Source of the DNA: Ricordea florida
Lineage: Eukaryota; Cnidaria; Anthozoa; Corallimorpharia; Ricordeidae
Assembly: GCA_949710005.1 (NCBI GenBank)
Contig: OX453285.1
Coordinates: 5,021,132 to 5,085,131, forward strand
DNA length: 64,000 nucleotides
Direction: 5' to 3'
Shown in pieces: positions 23,851 through 34,842 of this stretch. The stretch's first letter is position 1; every line of letters starts with the position of its first letter. The position numbers and the translations under genes are program-made. Below the pieces are notes generated by a model. The model ran no database searches and was not told where the DNA came from. It saw only the letters and a program-made list of their open reading frames with translations.

Positions 23851-24226
23851 AGGGCTTCCCCGGAATGGTTGGTGTGAAGTTAACATAGATTGTGTTCGTG
23901 ACGCAGTGGTTGGCATCTCTTGCAAGTGACCGGTGCAATCTGAAACAATATACTTGAATACTTTCGTCCGCTATAATTTGGTTTCACTTCAGTTCACAGC
24001 TATAGTTTTCCACCAAAGTAACGAAGGAATAAGAGAACAATCTCAGATAAAGCAAACAGAAGACGTGCAGAAACTCGGACAATAAGAATTCTCAATAAGA
24101 AGTGGGTTAGTGACAGTTTCAACAGTTTACATGAAGTCAGGCGCCAAAAACGTGTCTTTTTTGTTTTATTTTTTTTTTCATTTCTTCATTTGATTTGTTG
24201 ATAGTGCTCGTATTTCATATAATTAA

Positions 24227-24430
24227 GGGACGGACCATTAGGTGAACCCCTCTGCACGAATTTTTTTACTACGTGTGAAAAAGTCACAATTGGACCTTCC
24301 TTCTGCATGAATTTTTTTTTACCTTCTTCTTTGCATGAATTTTTTTTCTTGGCATTTTCCCTTGCATTTTTTTTTTTTGTTTTTTTTCCCACCCCCCCCC
24401 CCCCCCATCACTTTTCTAATGGTTCGTCCC
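24227..24430. repeat. PIF/Harbinger-type MITE, copy 1
   Basis: Inverted ends gggacggaccattag and ctaatggttcgtccc, flanked by taa on both sides (24224-24226 and 24431-24433). The 3-bp TWA duplication is typical of PIF/Harbinger. The interior is rich in poly-T and poly-C. Copy 2 of the same family is at 37836-38003. Confidence 0.8.
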
Positions 24431-24559
24431 TAATGACCAGCGACTACAAATATACATTGTATTTACAGGCAACTTTTTGAGACAAGGACCATATGTACAG
24501 ATGAAAGGAAACTTGCTTTGGTGAGATTTTGGAGAGAACAAAAGCACAGGAAAAAACGC

Positions 24560-24850
24560 CATCAAGCATGAGTGGCAATGCAGCGTTTTCTCAGTGATTA
24601 AAAGAGATTAAAAGTTTGGAGTGAGGTTAAGTCAAAAATGATAAATTTGTTCGACTCTGACTTTTCCTTTTAGGTACTAGGAAGTGTTTATATTTTTATT
24701 TCCGGCTCGAAATCCGATACGTGTGGTATCTGTTTGAGATTTGTAACAAATAAGGTCTTGATGTCCTTCGCGCTGATATAGGCGCCTTCATTGCTAACGA
24801 ATGTAAATCTAGCGCCCTTAAGGTTGTGCTTATTAATTCTTATAATCAAC
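24560..24850 (+). pseudogene. Remnant of transporter exon A context with the exon deleted
   Basis: Flanks match 4735-4870 and 5060-5200 (catcaagcatgagtggcaat; tttccggctcgaaatccgat), but the coding exon between them is missing. At 24718-24727 it reads cgtgtggtat where the other copies read cgtgtat, an insertion of 3 bp at exactly the site where the 10.7-kb transposon sits in another copy. Confidence 0.6.
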
Positions 24851-24859
24851 TCTCCCAAT

Positions 24860-25260
24860 TGTTTTACATTAAAACAAAAGTACAGTAGCTTTACAAAGAA
24901 TGGTCACATTGCATGGTTTGATCCACAGATGAAAAAGGTAGAACCACAATGTATAGTAAAACAAACAGTACCACAGTACAGTACTGTTCAGTAGCTTTAC
25001 AAAGAATGGTCACACTGCATGGTTTGATCCACAGACGAAAAAGGTAGAACCACAATGTATAGTAAAACAAACAGTACCACAGTACAGTACTGTTCAGTGG
25101 CCTTACAAAGAATGGTTATACTGCATGGTTTGATCCACAGGTGAAAAAGGTAGAACCACACTGTATAATAAAACAAACAGTACCACAGTACAGTACTGTT
25201 CAGTAGCTTTCTAAAGAATGGTGACACTCTATACTTTGATCCAACCATGAAAAAGTTAGA
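24860..25260 (+). repeat. 106-bp tandem repeat array
   Basis: About four units with a 106-bp period, close to consensus; gaaccacaatgtatagtaaa replaces the usual gaaccacactgtatagtaaa in two units. Confidence 0.9.
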
Positions 25261-25279
25261 GTCGTTGTAATTTCTCGCA

Positions 25280-26500
25280 GATGAGAGTTGCGGTTCTCGA
25301 ACTTAGCCCTCCAGCTTATTGAGCCATAGCTTGAGTCTTTAAATGCCGCACTGTTAGTTAATTGGAGCATTAAGAGTGCTTTGTCATTAGTGACTAATAC
25401 TCTTTAAAGGATTATTTTTGTCTACTGCTTCTACTGGAATCCTTACAATATGCCTTGATTTAACAGTTTGGAGCGATGTGTTCAGTCGATTGTAGCCATT
25501 CCAAACCCAAACGAAGCCATTAATTGACAGAACACATCAGTATAACTATCATGAGGTCATTTGTCGACACTCCTAGGAATAAGGCGCAACTAACAGAGAG
25601 ATCACGAAACAAACCGAAACAATGCGCATTCCCAACGTAGTTTGCGAAACAGTAAGAACTCCAGTAAACAAAAACAAACAAACAAACTGTCTTTGCATAG
25701 AACTATGCTCACGTAGAAAATTATTTCCTTACAAAGAAGTTGCGCCTCTACGCCATACTTCTGTTTACTCTTTAATATTAATTTTATTTTTCAATATCGT
25801 TTTTCTTGTTTTCTATATATCGCTAAAGGCGTCATCGCTGTGTACAGTTATTCTTAGCTTCTTTTTGATTTTACCCGATCTGTGTTTAGTCACTGAACTC
25901 TCAGTGACCACTGCTCACCTTCGTCAGAGATAGAAATCTGTTAATATGTAGATTCGTCCTTGAGCCTTAGTATTTTCAGCCTCCTCAGTTCTTAGTTTTT
26001 CTACTTTATTAAGTAAATAGCTGTTTGTCCCCGAGTCTCTGAGTTTAGTAAAGCATGCATTTGCAGCCAGAAATTAACTGAATCAAACTGGGACTCAGCA
26101 GATTTTAAACCGCTTTTACTGTTAACAGCCATCGTTAAACATTTGTTTTACATGCCTCTCAACAAAGATATTACAAAAGTTGTAGAAAAGCGAATATCAG
26201 TTGATGAAGCGTGGAGAGCTTGGAACTCCTGAGCGAAGTTTCAGAAAAGGATAAAACTATTTGTCTGGGTGACGCTCACTTTGGCCAATTACTGAGCTTG
26301 TTCTAAGACCGGTCATCGCTTCACTCATAAACTGTCTGTTTTGTTGCTCGTCTTCCGATTCCGTTTGTAGTCTGGGAGAACTATTGTTATTATCATTCAC
26401 AAGAGTCAAGCGCCTGTCACGTGGTCTAGTAAGCCACAAATGTACGAATCGAAGACCCTTTTTTTTCTTGTGTGGCGATTAAACAAAACTAAAATTTCTG
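25280..26500. other. Duplicate of the upstream transporter region
   Basis: Paralogous to 17460-18720 without the foldback element. The exon A equivalent was not found between here and exon B, so the duplicated gene lacks it. No other gene is recognised. Confidence 0.5.
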
Positions 26501-26582
26501 TTTTAGGATGACTCAGGGGGACATTTTAGACCAAAGATGAGAAGAACCCCGAAGGAATGGTTTGTGAAGTATTTCTTAGAAG

Positions 26583-27091
26583 GTACGCAAAAAATTATTA
26601 CAGTTGCTACCTATTTGTAGTTTGTTTGTTTGTTTGAATGTCTGACTCTCCTGTGGGAGATATTTACATGATGATGCAAATGAATATATGAAAGACCATA
26701 TGGACATTATTTTAGAAACATTTGATCACTTTAATTAATTTTACCAACGATAATGAATTAATTTGGCCGAATACTGCATTAAAAGACGAAGCCATGTTTC
26801 TGGCACTGACAACAGAACCCAATTTAACGCTGAGATACGCGAATTCGTAGAGAAAAACAAAAACAGTAACATAGCAAACAAAACCAGGACTGAACTAAAC
26901 GAGGTAAGACTGATAATAATGTTTTTGAACAACATGTGAAAACTCTAGATGTTTCGAAAGAAAAGAATATGAAATCCATCGACAGGTTCTCGACAGTTTC
27001 GGAGAAGCAAACAGAAAATGACGACCTTGATGATTAGCCAGCGGTCGAGTCCGTGAGAGGTCATGAAATCAAGCAGTTTGTCGCAGCAGCA
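26583..27091. other. Intronic DNA of the transporter pseudogene
   Basis: Nothing recognised beyond short chance open frames. Confidence 0.4.
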
Positions 27092-27094
27092 TTA

Positions 27095-27314
27095 GGGAGC
27101 TTAAGCACGCGCGTTTTTGAGACGGGGACGGCAACCGGAAGTGAGCTGTTTCCCCTTCTAACTTGTCTTCACACAACTACATTTACATTGATTAGTATCT
27201 TTTCTCCATTAGAGATGATCACTATAAAAATCTGGGAGACAGAACTGTGCTGGCACGTGTAATGTTTTCTTCCGGTTGCCGTCCGCGTCTCAAAAACGCG
27301 CGTGCTTAAGCTCC
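27095..27314. repeat. 220-bp MITE, Harbinger-like
   Basis: Arms of about 45 bp: ggagcttaagcacgcgcgtt at 27096 and its inverse ending at 27314, extending through gacggcaaccggaag. It is flanked by tta on both sides (27092-27094 and 27315-27317). It lies in the intron region of the transporter pseudogene. Confidence 0.8.
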
Positions 27315-27654
27315 TTATTGTTTCAAATGCGAGACCCAGTCAAGTTATTTCAACTTTTCCATCCGATCCACATTTTTATCACTCCACCATCGTTGTGGGT
27401 TAACACTCTCCAGTTCCTATGACCAGGCGTCGTCGCCATGTAATAAAATCCGGCAATGAAAATAGGGCGTGGCCAGTGTAGATACAGTTTATGGCAGAGC
27501 AGAAGTTTGTTATTTTTTTTCTTCAAGAAGTTTTGTTTCGGGAATATTTTTCAGTCAGGGCTTGTTCACTTCGAGCAATAGCTGTAAGTTTTCATTGAAG
27601 AAATCCATAATTTTTGTACTTACGAAACGTTCCGTCTTCAACTTCTAATTGCTA

Positions 27655-27920
27655 GGGAGCAGGGTTGGCGCAGTGGTAAGAGCGCTCGCCTTCCACCAAT
27701 GTGTCCCGGGTTCGATTCCCGGCCCCGGCGTTATATGTGGATTGAGTTTGTTGGTTCTCTGCTCTGCTCCGAGAGGTTTTTCTCCGGGTACTCCGGTTTT
27801 CCCCTCTCCACAAACATTTGATTTGATTTGAATTGTGCTTTACAGTGTCTCCAATTAGTACGTCAGTGCTAGATACAGTTGACACTCAAATAAAGTTCAT
27901 TATTATTATTATTATTATTG
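27655..27920 (+). repeat. tRNA-derived SINE
   Basis: Same family as at 21043: A box ggcgcagtggtaagagcg, B box gggttcgattcccgg, a shared body and a terminal (att)n tail at 27899-27918. The head is better preserved here. It is not a functional tRNA gene, because no acceptor stem closes it. Confidence 0.9.
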
Positions 27921-28249
27921 CATCGAATGTTTGCGTAGTTTAGACAAGTCCATTTGCTTCGAGTTCCTCTTGTGAAATGCTCCAGTTATTTCATACTTAA
28001 ACACTCAGCATTTTCTTACCTGCAGCTCTTTAAAACGTGGTATATGTTTTTGAAACCACGTTTACGATAGAGGAGTGACCAAGCAACGCAGCTTGATTGA
28101 CAAGATGTTTGTTTACAGATATTGATTGACAAGATGCTTGTTTGTTTGATGCTTGATTTTTTTATCGCGCGTCACGCAAAACGTGCCACACACACACCTA
28201 GGAAAAAGTAACATTTTTCATTTAAAGAATATGTTGGATAATAAATCTC

Positions 28250-28359
28250 TTATTAGATATTTTGGGGCGTAGTATCGCTGAGTATGTTTACTCGCTGTTT
28301 GTATTACAACCCAGCTCGTAAAAATACTCAGCGATACTACACGCCAAAAAATCTAATAA
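28250..28359. repeat. 110-bp foldback element
   Basis: The left arm runs tattagatattttggggcg then tagtatcgctgagtat. The right arm is its near-perfect inverse, ending atctaataa. The loop is about 38 bp. Confidence 0.75.
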
Positions 28360-29528
28360 CATATATGTAGTATACTCAACTCTACTAATATTTCCTTTAC
28401 CATGAAGTGTCGTTCTAAACCCATTCAACGTTTACATACTTGATACATTGATAAAGGTAAATATCTTCCTTGACATGAAACGTTTGGCTCACGTCTATAT
28501 ATCTCCATGACAAGTGAAGGTGGTGGTGCTGTGGCGTTTCCAGTAATGACGTTAGCTTTCTCAATCCAACCAGCCGTAGCACGTGACTTTTCACTGATGA
28601 TCCAGTCTTGCGGTATGTCGGCAGCGGCTTTCACCATTTTCTGAATGCGTGTTCAGCTCGAGTGGCATTCTATAATTTATTGCTCTCTGGGAGGCATTCT
28701 GGGAATGGCCATTGGCTTGGAGTTCACAGACCTGAAACTTACCCCACCAAAGAAGAAAATGGGTTTGTCTGTGTCTGGTTCTCCTTCGCGTTCGCCCTTT
28801 TCCTCCTCAATCGGTACCACAAGCGTAAAACGTTCAAAACCATCCCAGACGTCAGGCTGTGGAAGCTCCTTATCCTGTTGCTGACAGGTTTTGTAGGTGG
28901 GATCTTCTCCGCTATCGCAGGTAGCGGGGTAGACATCTGCAGCTTCAGTATGCTGACACTTTTGTTCCGTGTAAGCGAGAAGACTGCCACGCCCACTTCC
29001 GTCGTCCTTATGGCAGGAAACACGGTGGTTGGCTTCTACTGGCGTCAAGTGATGCAGCAGGCAATCAGTGCAGATGCTTACTACAACCTTGCAGTCTGCG
29101 CCCCAATCGTAGTGCTTGGAGCTCCCCTTGGGTCCGTCCTTGGTAGCCATTTCCACCGGCAGGTTCTTGCAGGCCTGGTATATCTCCTAGATACCGTTGC
29201 CTTGGTGAGCGCATTTGCCATTGTACCACTGACCAAACCGCTGATCGATGCATCGGTGGGTATCATCGTGTTCGGTTTCATATTTTTCGGTTCAATTACC
29301 TACGCCGGGCACAGGATCATGGAAGGAGTTGAAGAAACAAAAGAGACACCCGAGACAGTCGAGTTGGACAGAAAAGACGAGGCATACGATGGAAACACAG
29401 CATCGATGTATTACAAGCCTCACGAAAGAAATGGCGATATCGATTTGGGACAGATAAACACCGGATTTTCCGTCGAACATGAGAACACTCAACTGTAACA
29501 GGAGGAGTCCTTTATTACAGCGAAACTA

Positions 29529-29713
29529 AGGGCGGGTTCCTTTGATCTGATCCGCATCAGGATTTGTGATCCAAGATCCCAAGGATCACAGTGAGTCAAA
29601 GGAATCGATAAATCCTTCTCCAGAGTGAATTTATCTGTGCCTTTGATGCTTCATGATGTCTGTGATCTCGGATCAAAAATCCTGATGCGGATCAAATCAA
29701 AGAAACCCACCCT
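29529..29713. repeat. 185-bp MITE, duplicate of 22458-22642
   Basis: Same inverted ends (agggcgggttcctttgatct and its inverse, with changes) and same position relative to the stop codon of the transporter copy, so it was present before the locus duplicated. Confidence 0.75.
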
Positions 29714-30125
29714 AGCTTGGTTTTGTCCGGCTGGCCAAAAAGTTAGAATTCCATAAAATTCCATAAAATGTGCGACCCCACGAACCAAAACCTTCAAAAC
29801 AAATTTTCATACAATTTAACCAATCACGATCGAGTGTCTAAACAACAGAAGCTCTACGACTGTTTTACATTTCGCTTGAAATGTATATAATTTGCTCTGT
29901 AACTGTGCAAAACATATCAAGATTGAAAAGGAATCATCTTTGCCGGTAGAAAGTCGCCACAAATCCGTTGTTCAGCGTCAAAATCAGACATCCAAAATTT
30001 TATGAAAATTCTTTTGAGTGGCCTTCGTTCGAGTACTTGCACTGTAAAAGAAAAGTAGAATTCTTCAACCGTTTTCAACTCTGCTTCTACTAAGAGATTT
30101 AAAGCTAATTAAATATTGAACTATA
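29714..30125. other. Non-coding stretch, nothing recognised
   Basis: No defensible open frame or repeat. Confidence 0.4.
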
Positions 30126-30430
30126 TTTATGAGGCACAGTAGTGTAGTGGATAGCGTGTCAGACTTCCGAGCAGAAAGTTTGGAGTTCGAACCCTGGTGC
30201 TGGCGCTGTGTTGTTTCCTTAGAGAAGAAATTTTACTCCACACTGTCTCTCTCCACCCAGGTGTATAAATGGGTACCGGCGATACCATGCTGGGATAACT
30301 CTGCGACGGACTAGCATCTCACCCAGGGGGGAAAGTAATAATATTCCCAGGTGCTTCATACTATTGAAACCGGGATAAGCTCCGGCCTTGTGGGCCTCAA
30401 GGCACGTGTGCGCCTTTACCTACTTACTTT
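30126..30430 (+). repeat. tRNA-derived SINE, second family
   Basis: A box gtagtgtagtggatagcg and B box gagttcgaaccctgg open a body of about 240 bp (tgtataaatgggtaccggcg, gggataagctccggcctt). The family differs from the SINE at 21043 and 27655. Confidence 0.8.
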
Positions 30431-30439
30431 CACCTATTT

Positions 30440-31200
30440 TTTCATTTTTTTTTTTTTTCGAATCTTGAAATATCAGGCTTTTAAGTGAATACAAGAGAAA
30501 ACGAGGAAAGAGAACATAACCCCTTATTTTTAGCGCGGAAATCTATTTACATCTCGTTCCATGGCTGCGCGGTTTCCCAGTACCTTTAGTGGAAAGTCGA
30601 GGTCAAACGAAACAACATCCCCATGGCGCATTGAAATTACAACGGCACGTGATGAGAAGGACCATTGGTCAGTAAAAATAGTTTCCGGATCTAAAAATAG
30701 ATTCTGTCCCCTTATCATAGTAAGAGAGCCCGGCATGGAAGATGCGCTTTCTTACTCCATTTTCTCTTGGTGAATATCGACTGATGTGATTGGCCCGTTA
30801 CTTGATTTTATGTTATTAAGATTGATTGCCTTCAAAGCCATAGTTTTGTCCCTTGGCAATCGATCCAAACCCACAGTCTGTAAGAATAACTTACGGAAAA
30901 GCACGGATAAAGCCAAGATTGTATTAACCAGGCGCACTCAACAAATCGATCAAACCGGATTAAGTACGATTTTTTGCTGCAATTTGTCCCAGGATAAAAA
31001 AATTTCAATAAGCTTTGGAAAAAGCTTCTACTAGTATGCTAAAAAACGTATACAACACATCTGTATTCTCAAGCCAACGGACAGATTAAAAGTTGCCAAA
31101 GGGCTTCTCAACAACAACTAATATGCCCCAGGTAAGAAAAACAGGACTTCCTGGACGTTTTTGAAATTCTGGAAATTGTTAAGTTAACAAAACACACAAC
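30440..31200. other. Non-coding stretch, nothing recognised
   Basis: A 70-codon open frame at 30561-30773 has no motif or splice support and overlaps an equally long frame on the other strand, so I do not call it. Confidence 0.4.
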
Positions 31201-31204
31201 AGAA

Positions 31205-31438
31205 GGAGTGGCGAATAGTCCTTCAAAAACTCTCGGTGTCGCAAAATTTTACTCGAATTTCACGGGTGTGTCGCAGTCTCGTTTTTTAACCGTTATGTGC
31301 GTCTCCCAGTCTCGGTGTTTATACGAAAGTCTCGCACTCAAAACACTTTGAAGTCTCGGTCTCGCAGTCTAAAAAGTCAAAAGAAAAACGCTAGTCTCGC
31401 CGTCTCGCAAAGTCTCGCATTTACCATTCGCCACCCCT
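31205..31438. repeat. Inverted-repeat element with tctcg-rich interior
   Basis: The ends aggagtggcgaat and attcgccacccct are inverted copies with one mismatch. The interior repeats the words agtctcg/gtctcgc about ten times. No clear target duplication was found. Confidence 0.5.
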
Positions 31439-31689
31439 AGCACAGTGAAAGTTTAAGTTAAGGAGTAAGTTTCTTCTAGCGATGCGTCGATACGTAAGAT
31501 ATCAGAAACACACAAAAGTTAATCAAACGAGTTAATAAACGTAAGTTGTCCAACCGTAAGATTAAAACGACTGCTGTGGAATTTATCTATGGAGTGAAAG
31601 GGCTGAGAAAAAACATTACTTGTCGCAACGATGATACACAAAAAAACAGAGAAAGCTCAGTTTTTTAGCATGTCACTTGCAAGCTCGGG

Positions 31690-31800
31690 AGATGGAAAAC
31701 CAAGTTCTTCCAAAAGTCGAACCTACGACATTCCGATCACTGGAGGCTCTACGACTAAGCTATGGGAGACTCGTTGGAGTAAGGCTTGCATATGCTATCT
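31690..31800 (-). repeat. SINE/tRNA-like fragment on minus strand
   Basis: Read on the minus strand: catagcttagtcgtagagcc (A box-like) followed about 30 bp later by gtcgtaggttcgactt (B box-like), in tRNA-like spacing. No aminoacyl stem is formed. Confidence 0.5.
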
Positions 31801-31829
31801 TCATTATTGCACAAGTAGTAAGTACTAAG

Positions 31830-32504
31830 GGTTAGTCTTCCCTTGGTTTCGTTTCATAAGTGCGTTGCCACCTGGTCATAAAGAGTAGTGATGATTGTGT
31901 CAGTAAAACAACTAATTAATTTCTTGCTTGTCTTAAATCCCCCGTTAAATATTTACAAATAACCTAAGGTCTTGGAATATATAACGTTTTCCTGCTGCTT
32001 TTCGTGTGAGTTAAGTTTGGTTTTCACACCCAAAATTAAACACTGTGTGGCATGGTATAATGGCAAATGTTTTAGCTATGAATTTTTTCTCTGGAGCTCT
32101 TTTCTATATAAACAGCTCTATTTGTCTGGAACTTTCTATGAATATTGTTCAAAAAAACTCTTTATGATTAGTTAATTTAGTTTGGAAAGCGGAAAACACT
32201 TCTTGTGCTCGGATTACAATACAAAAAAATTATGCCAACGCTAGGGTTAAATTGGCGCCGGTGCTAAAAAACAAGGTCTTCCGACTCGGATAAAATTCTA
32301 GTGCCATGCAGAAATTTCTACGCTAGGGGGTCGCTTCGGCATATCCAAAGACAGGCTAAAAACTGAACATTTCTAGTGTGATGCAGGTTTGGAATTTGAA
32401 AATTTATCAAAAATGTATGAACCCATTGGCGTTCTGCCAACCAAGAATTGTGCACTAACATTTGAATCATGCAGTATGCCGACGCTTGTCCCATGAACCT
32501 TGTT
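31830..32504. other. Non-coding stretch, nothing recognised
   Basis: No defensible open frame. The 67-codon frame at 31972-32175 is A/T-rich chance sequence. Confidence 0.4.
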
Positions 32505-32640
32505 TGATAGCCCTGCTCCCACGACTGCTACAGCACAGTGATAGAGCATCTAAACCAGTAATCGGAAGGTCGTACGTTCGGTTCCTATCGGAATAACTCG
32601 GAGTTTGCTTTTTTTCCGAGTTTACCATTAACAGTGTGTC
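32505..32640 (+). repeat. tRNA-derived SINE fragment
   Basis: cagtgatagagcatctaaac and gtaatcggaaggtcgtacg followed by ttcggttcc resemble the A box, anticodon arm and B box of a tRNA-like head. A short tail merges into the tandem repeat that follows. Confidence 0.55.
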
Positions 32641-32893
32641 TTTCAGGAATCGTGTAGTTTTCGAAAGCTAATACCTCCTTTAGCATTGAACGCAATGTGC
32701 TGAGAATTTCGCTAGACACTACCTTTCAGGAATCGTGTAGTTTTCGAAAGCTAATATGACCCTTTAGCACTGACCGCAATGTGCTGAGAATTTCGCTAGA
32801 CACTACGTTTCAGGAATCGTGTAGTTTTCGAAAGCTAATGACCCTATAGCATTGAACGCAACGGGCTGAGAATTTCGCTAGACACTACGTTTA
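32638..32893. repeat. 83-84-bp tandem repeat, 3 copies
   Basis: caggaatcgtgtagttttcg starts at 32644, 32728 and 32811. Units end gagaatttcgctagacacta. Copies differ by a few substitutions and small indels. Confidence 0.9.
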
Positions 32894-33252
32894 CAAAGTC
32901 TTCTAACTGCTGATATCTCTTTTGAAACTATTAAGATTCTTAAAGAAAAGTATATGATAATGAAGCAAAATGTAGACATATTGTGCCGAAAATGACCCGC
33001 TTCTAATTATAGTTAGGCACAACTAGGCCTTAATGGACTCGTTTGCATGCATATAATTAGCGCGTTTAATTTCGAAGGACAGGTTACAGCTGTCGTGAGG
33101 TCTCTTGATATTGGTTCACGTTTAAGGGCATTAATAATAGAGCAAATAAAACAAACAATGTCTCTAATCCTGAAAGCAACGGGGCTGCTATACAAAAGGA
33201 TCTATCAAAATAACGGGCTTATAAGTGAGCTGGAACCCTGTCGGGCTTTAAG

Positions 33253-33915
33253 GCTGCATTCATTATGTATCCTACAGGGGGAGGGGGGGGGGGGGCAGAG
33301 GATTTTAGGGGGGTTCTAAAATTCTTAGAGCAAAAAAAGGGGGGATGTGAAAATTGTTTAAATATCTCCTGGGGGGGGATGCTTATTTTTTGTAAGATTC
33401 CGTCTAGCTTTTGTAATAGTTTTAACAAACATATATGGTGTACCATTATACTATTATACATACCTCTTATTAATCGAGTTCGAGGTCCGTACTGTAAAAT
33501 ACGGACCGAGTTTTTTCCCGTCGATTTATGGCCCAAGCGCAAAGCGCGCGGGCCATAAATCGACGGGAAAAAACGAGGATCCGTATTTTACAGTACGGAC
33601 CGAGAAAACGAGGTTAATAAGATATTTATTATATCTCTGGAGTCATTTTGGCGACCAAAACAAACTTTAGCGGGCCGTACAGTGAAGTACGGCCCGCTAA
33701 ATTGACCAATCACAGCGCGTGTACTAACTGAGAGATATAATAAAGATATTTATTTTGATATTTCTTGTGACGGAGGAGGGGGGGTATTCATTTTTCGGCT
33801 GATTGCTTGGCGGATTATGAAAATTTGTATGGACCTTGGGGGGATATAAAAAAACGAAACGCTGAAAAAAAAATCCTCTGCCCCCCCCCCCTGTAGCATA
33901 CATAATGAATGCAGC
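33253..33915. repeat. Nested inverted-repeat elements
   Basis: Outer inverted repeats run gctgcattcattatgtatcc followed by a G-rich run and cagaggatttt on the left, with the inverse ending gaatgcagc at 33915. Inside are a long hairpin at 33465-33621 (arms ggtccgtactgtaaaatacg and tttatggccc with inverses) and a second at 33626-33743 (ends ttattatatctct and agagatataataa, core gcgggccgtac). No coding sequence is present. Confidence 0.7.
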
Positions 33916-34239
33916 ATAAGTGCGCAAAATTTTAAAGCTCCTCCTGTAACGTCGTCCTCGTGTAAGTTCGCCAACGCGGGCATATACTTCATGTAGGCCA
34001 GCATATAGTCAGTTTACAGGGGTATACAAGGGTCTACAAGGATATACCCTCGTAAGCCCGTGTATACCCCTGTTAACACTATATTTGGTGACTATATGGT
34101 GGCCTACCATGAATTATATGCCCCTACGCGCGTCCAGAGAGTTATAGGCAGCTGATAAGTCGTAATCTAAAACAACAGGGGTTCATTAAAGATTTATTAC
34201 GTCAGGCTGGGTTAAGACATTTGCGTTGCATTTTTAATC

Positions 34240-34440
34240 CTTGGTTTAGCTGTTTTGTTTGAATACAGTTTAAGAAAACGTTGCTCTGGGTTGAGTGGTC
34301 TGATCTACTAATGAAAAGAAAGAAAAAAACAGCACCACAATACAATACTGTTTTGTCCCTTTCCACAGAACGCTCATAACACACATGGCTTTATACACTG
34401 AATCTAATGAAAGAGTTTGAAAGGCAGGTTAACTTTTCTT
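34240..34440 (+). repeat. Strongly diverged 106-bp repeat
   Basis: Successive marks of the 106-bp unit survive with many changes: tgatctactaatgaaaag, acagcaccacaatacaat, tttccacagaacgctca, acatggcttta. Confidence 0.45.
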
Positions 34441-34778
34441 TGAGGTCGGACTAGCTTAAATTCATTTATGTGAGTTTTACTGACCTAGCTTGTTCGGTCA
34501 TGTATGATGTATGGCGTTATACAATGAATCTAATGAAAGAGTTACTGAGAAGTGCAGGTTATAGTTAAGCAAAAAAAAAAAAAAATTAGTTAAGCAAATA
34601 TTTTAGCAATGTGGCAGCTGTTTTCGGTTTGAGAAAAACACTGCATGGTTCCTTCTACGGAGCAAACACTCCCAACCGTTTTGGTGGACTTAAGAAATAA
34701 ACAGGGTGATATTCCCATTGTTGGGGGGATTAATTTTTTACCCACTGCACACTCAACAGACGATCAGAATTCATAACA

Positions 34779-34842
34779 GTGCGATCACGCAGTGCGATCA
34801 CGCAGTGTGATCACGCAGTGTGATCACGTAGTGTGATCACTC
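34779..34842. repeat. 13-bp tandem repeat, about 5 copies
   Basis: gtgcgatcacgca repeated with the gtg(c/t)gatcac(g/t) core, period 13. Each unit contains the palindromic core gatc. Confidence 0.85.

Larger units (their letters stand above)
26507..29498 (+). pseudogene. Duplicated TauE/SafE transporter, inactivated
   Basis: Exon B is preserved at 26507-26582 (ttttag acceptor, GAAG/gtacgc donor). The equivalents of exons A and C are missing. Exon D is recognisable from 28507 (MTSEGGGAVAFPV), but its acceptor is lost (the cag before the exon is replaced by tcc). A TGA at 28642-28644 replaces the Trp codon of the intact copy, and a 1-base deletion near 28762 shifts the frame. From there the sequence stays open to the stop at 29498 and is closely similar to 21665-22427, including the IAGSGVDIC motif, so decay is recent. 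The 3' flank carries the same MITE as the intact copy. Confidence 0.85.

Noticed and set aside
24186-24392. 68-codon minus-strand Lys-rich frame
   Set aside because: It is the translation of poly-T runs within a MITE.
27655-27730. Functional tRNA gene
   Set aside because: A and B boxes are present, but the acceptor stem does not pair and a SINE body with an (att)n tail follows; the same holds for 21043, 30126 and 32505.
28677-29156. 159-codon minus-strand frame
   Set aside because: Shadow of the duplicated transporter exon, the same antisense frame as in the first copy.
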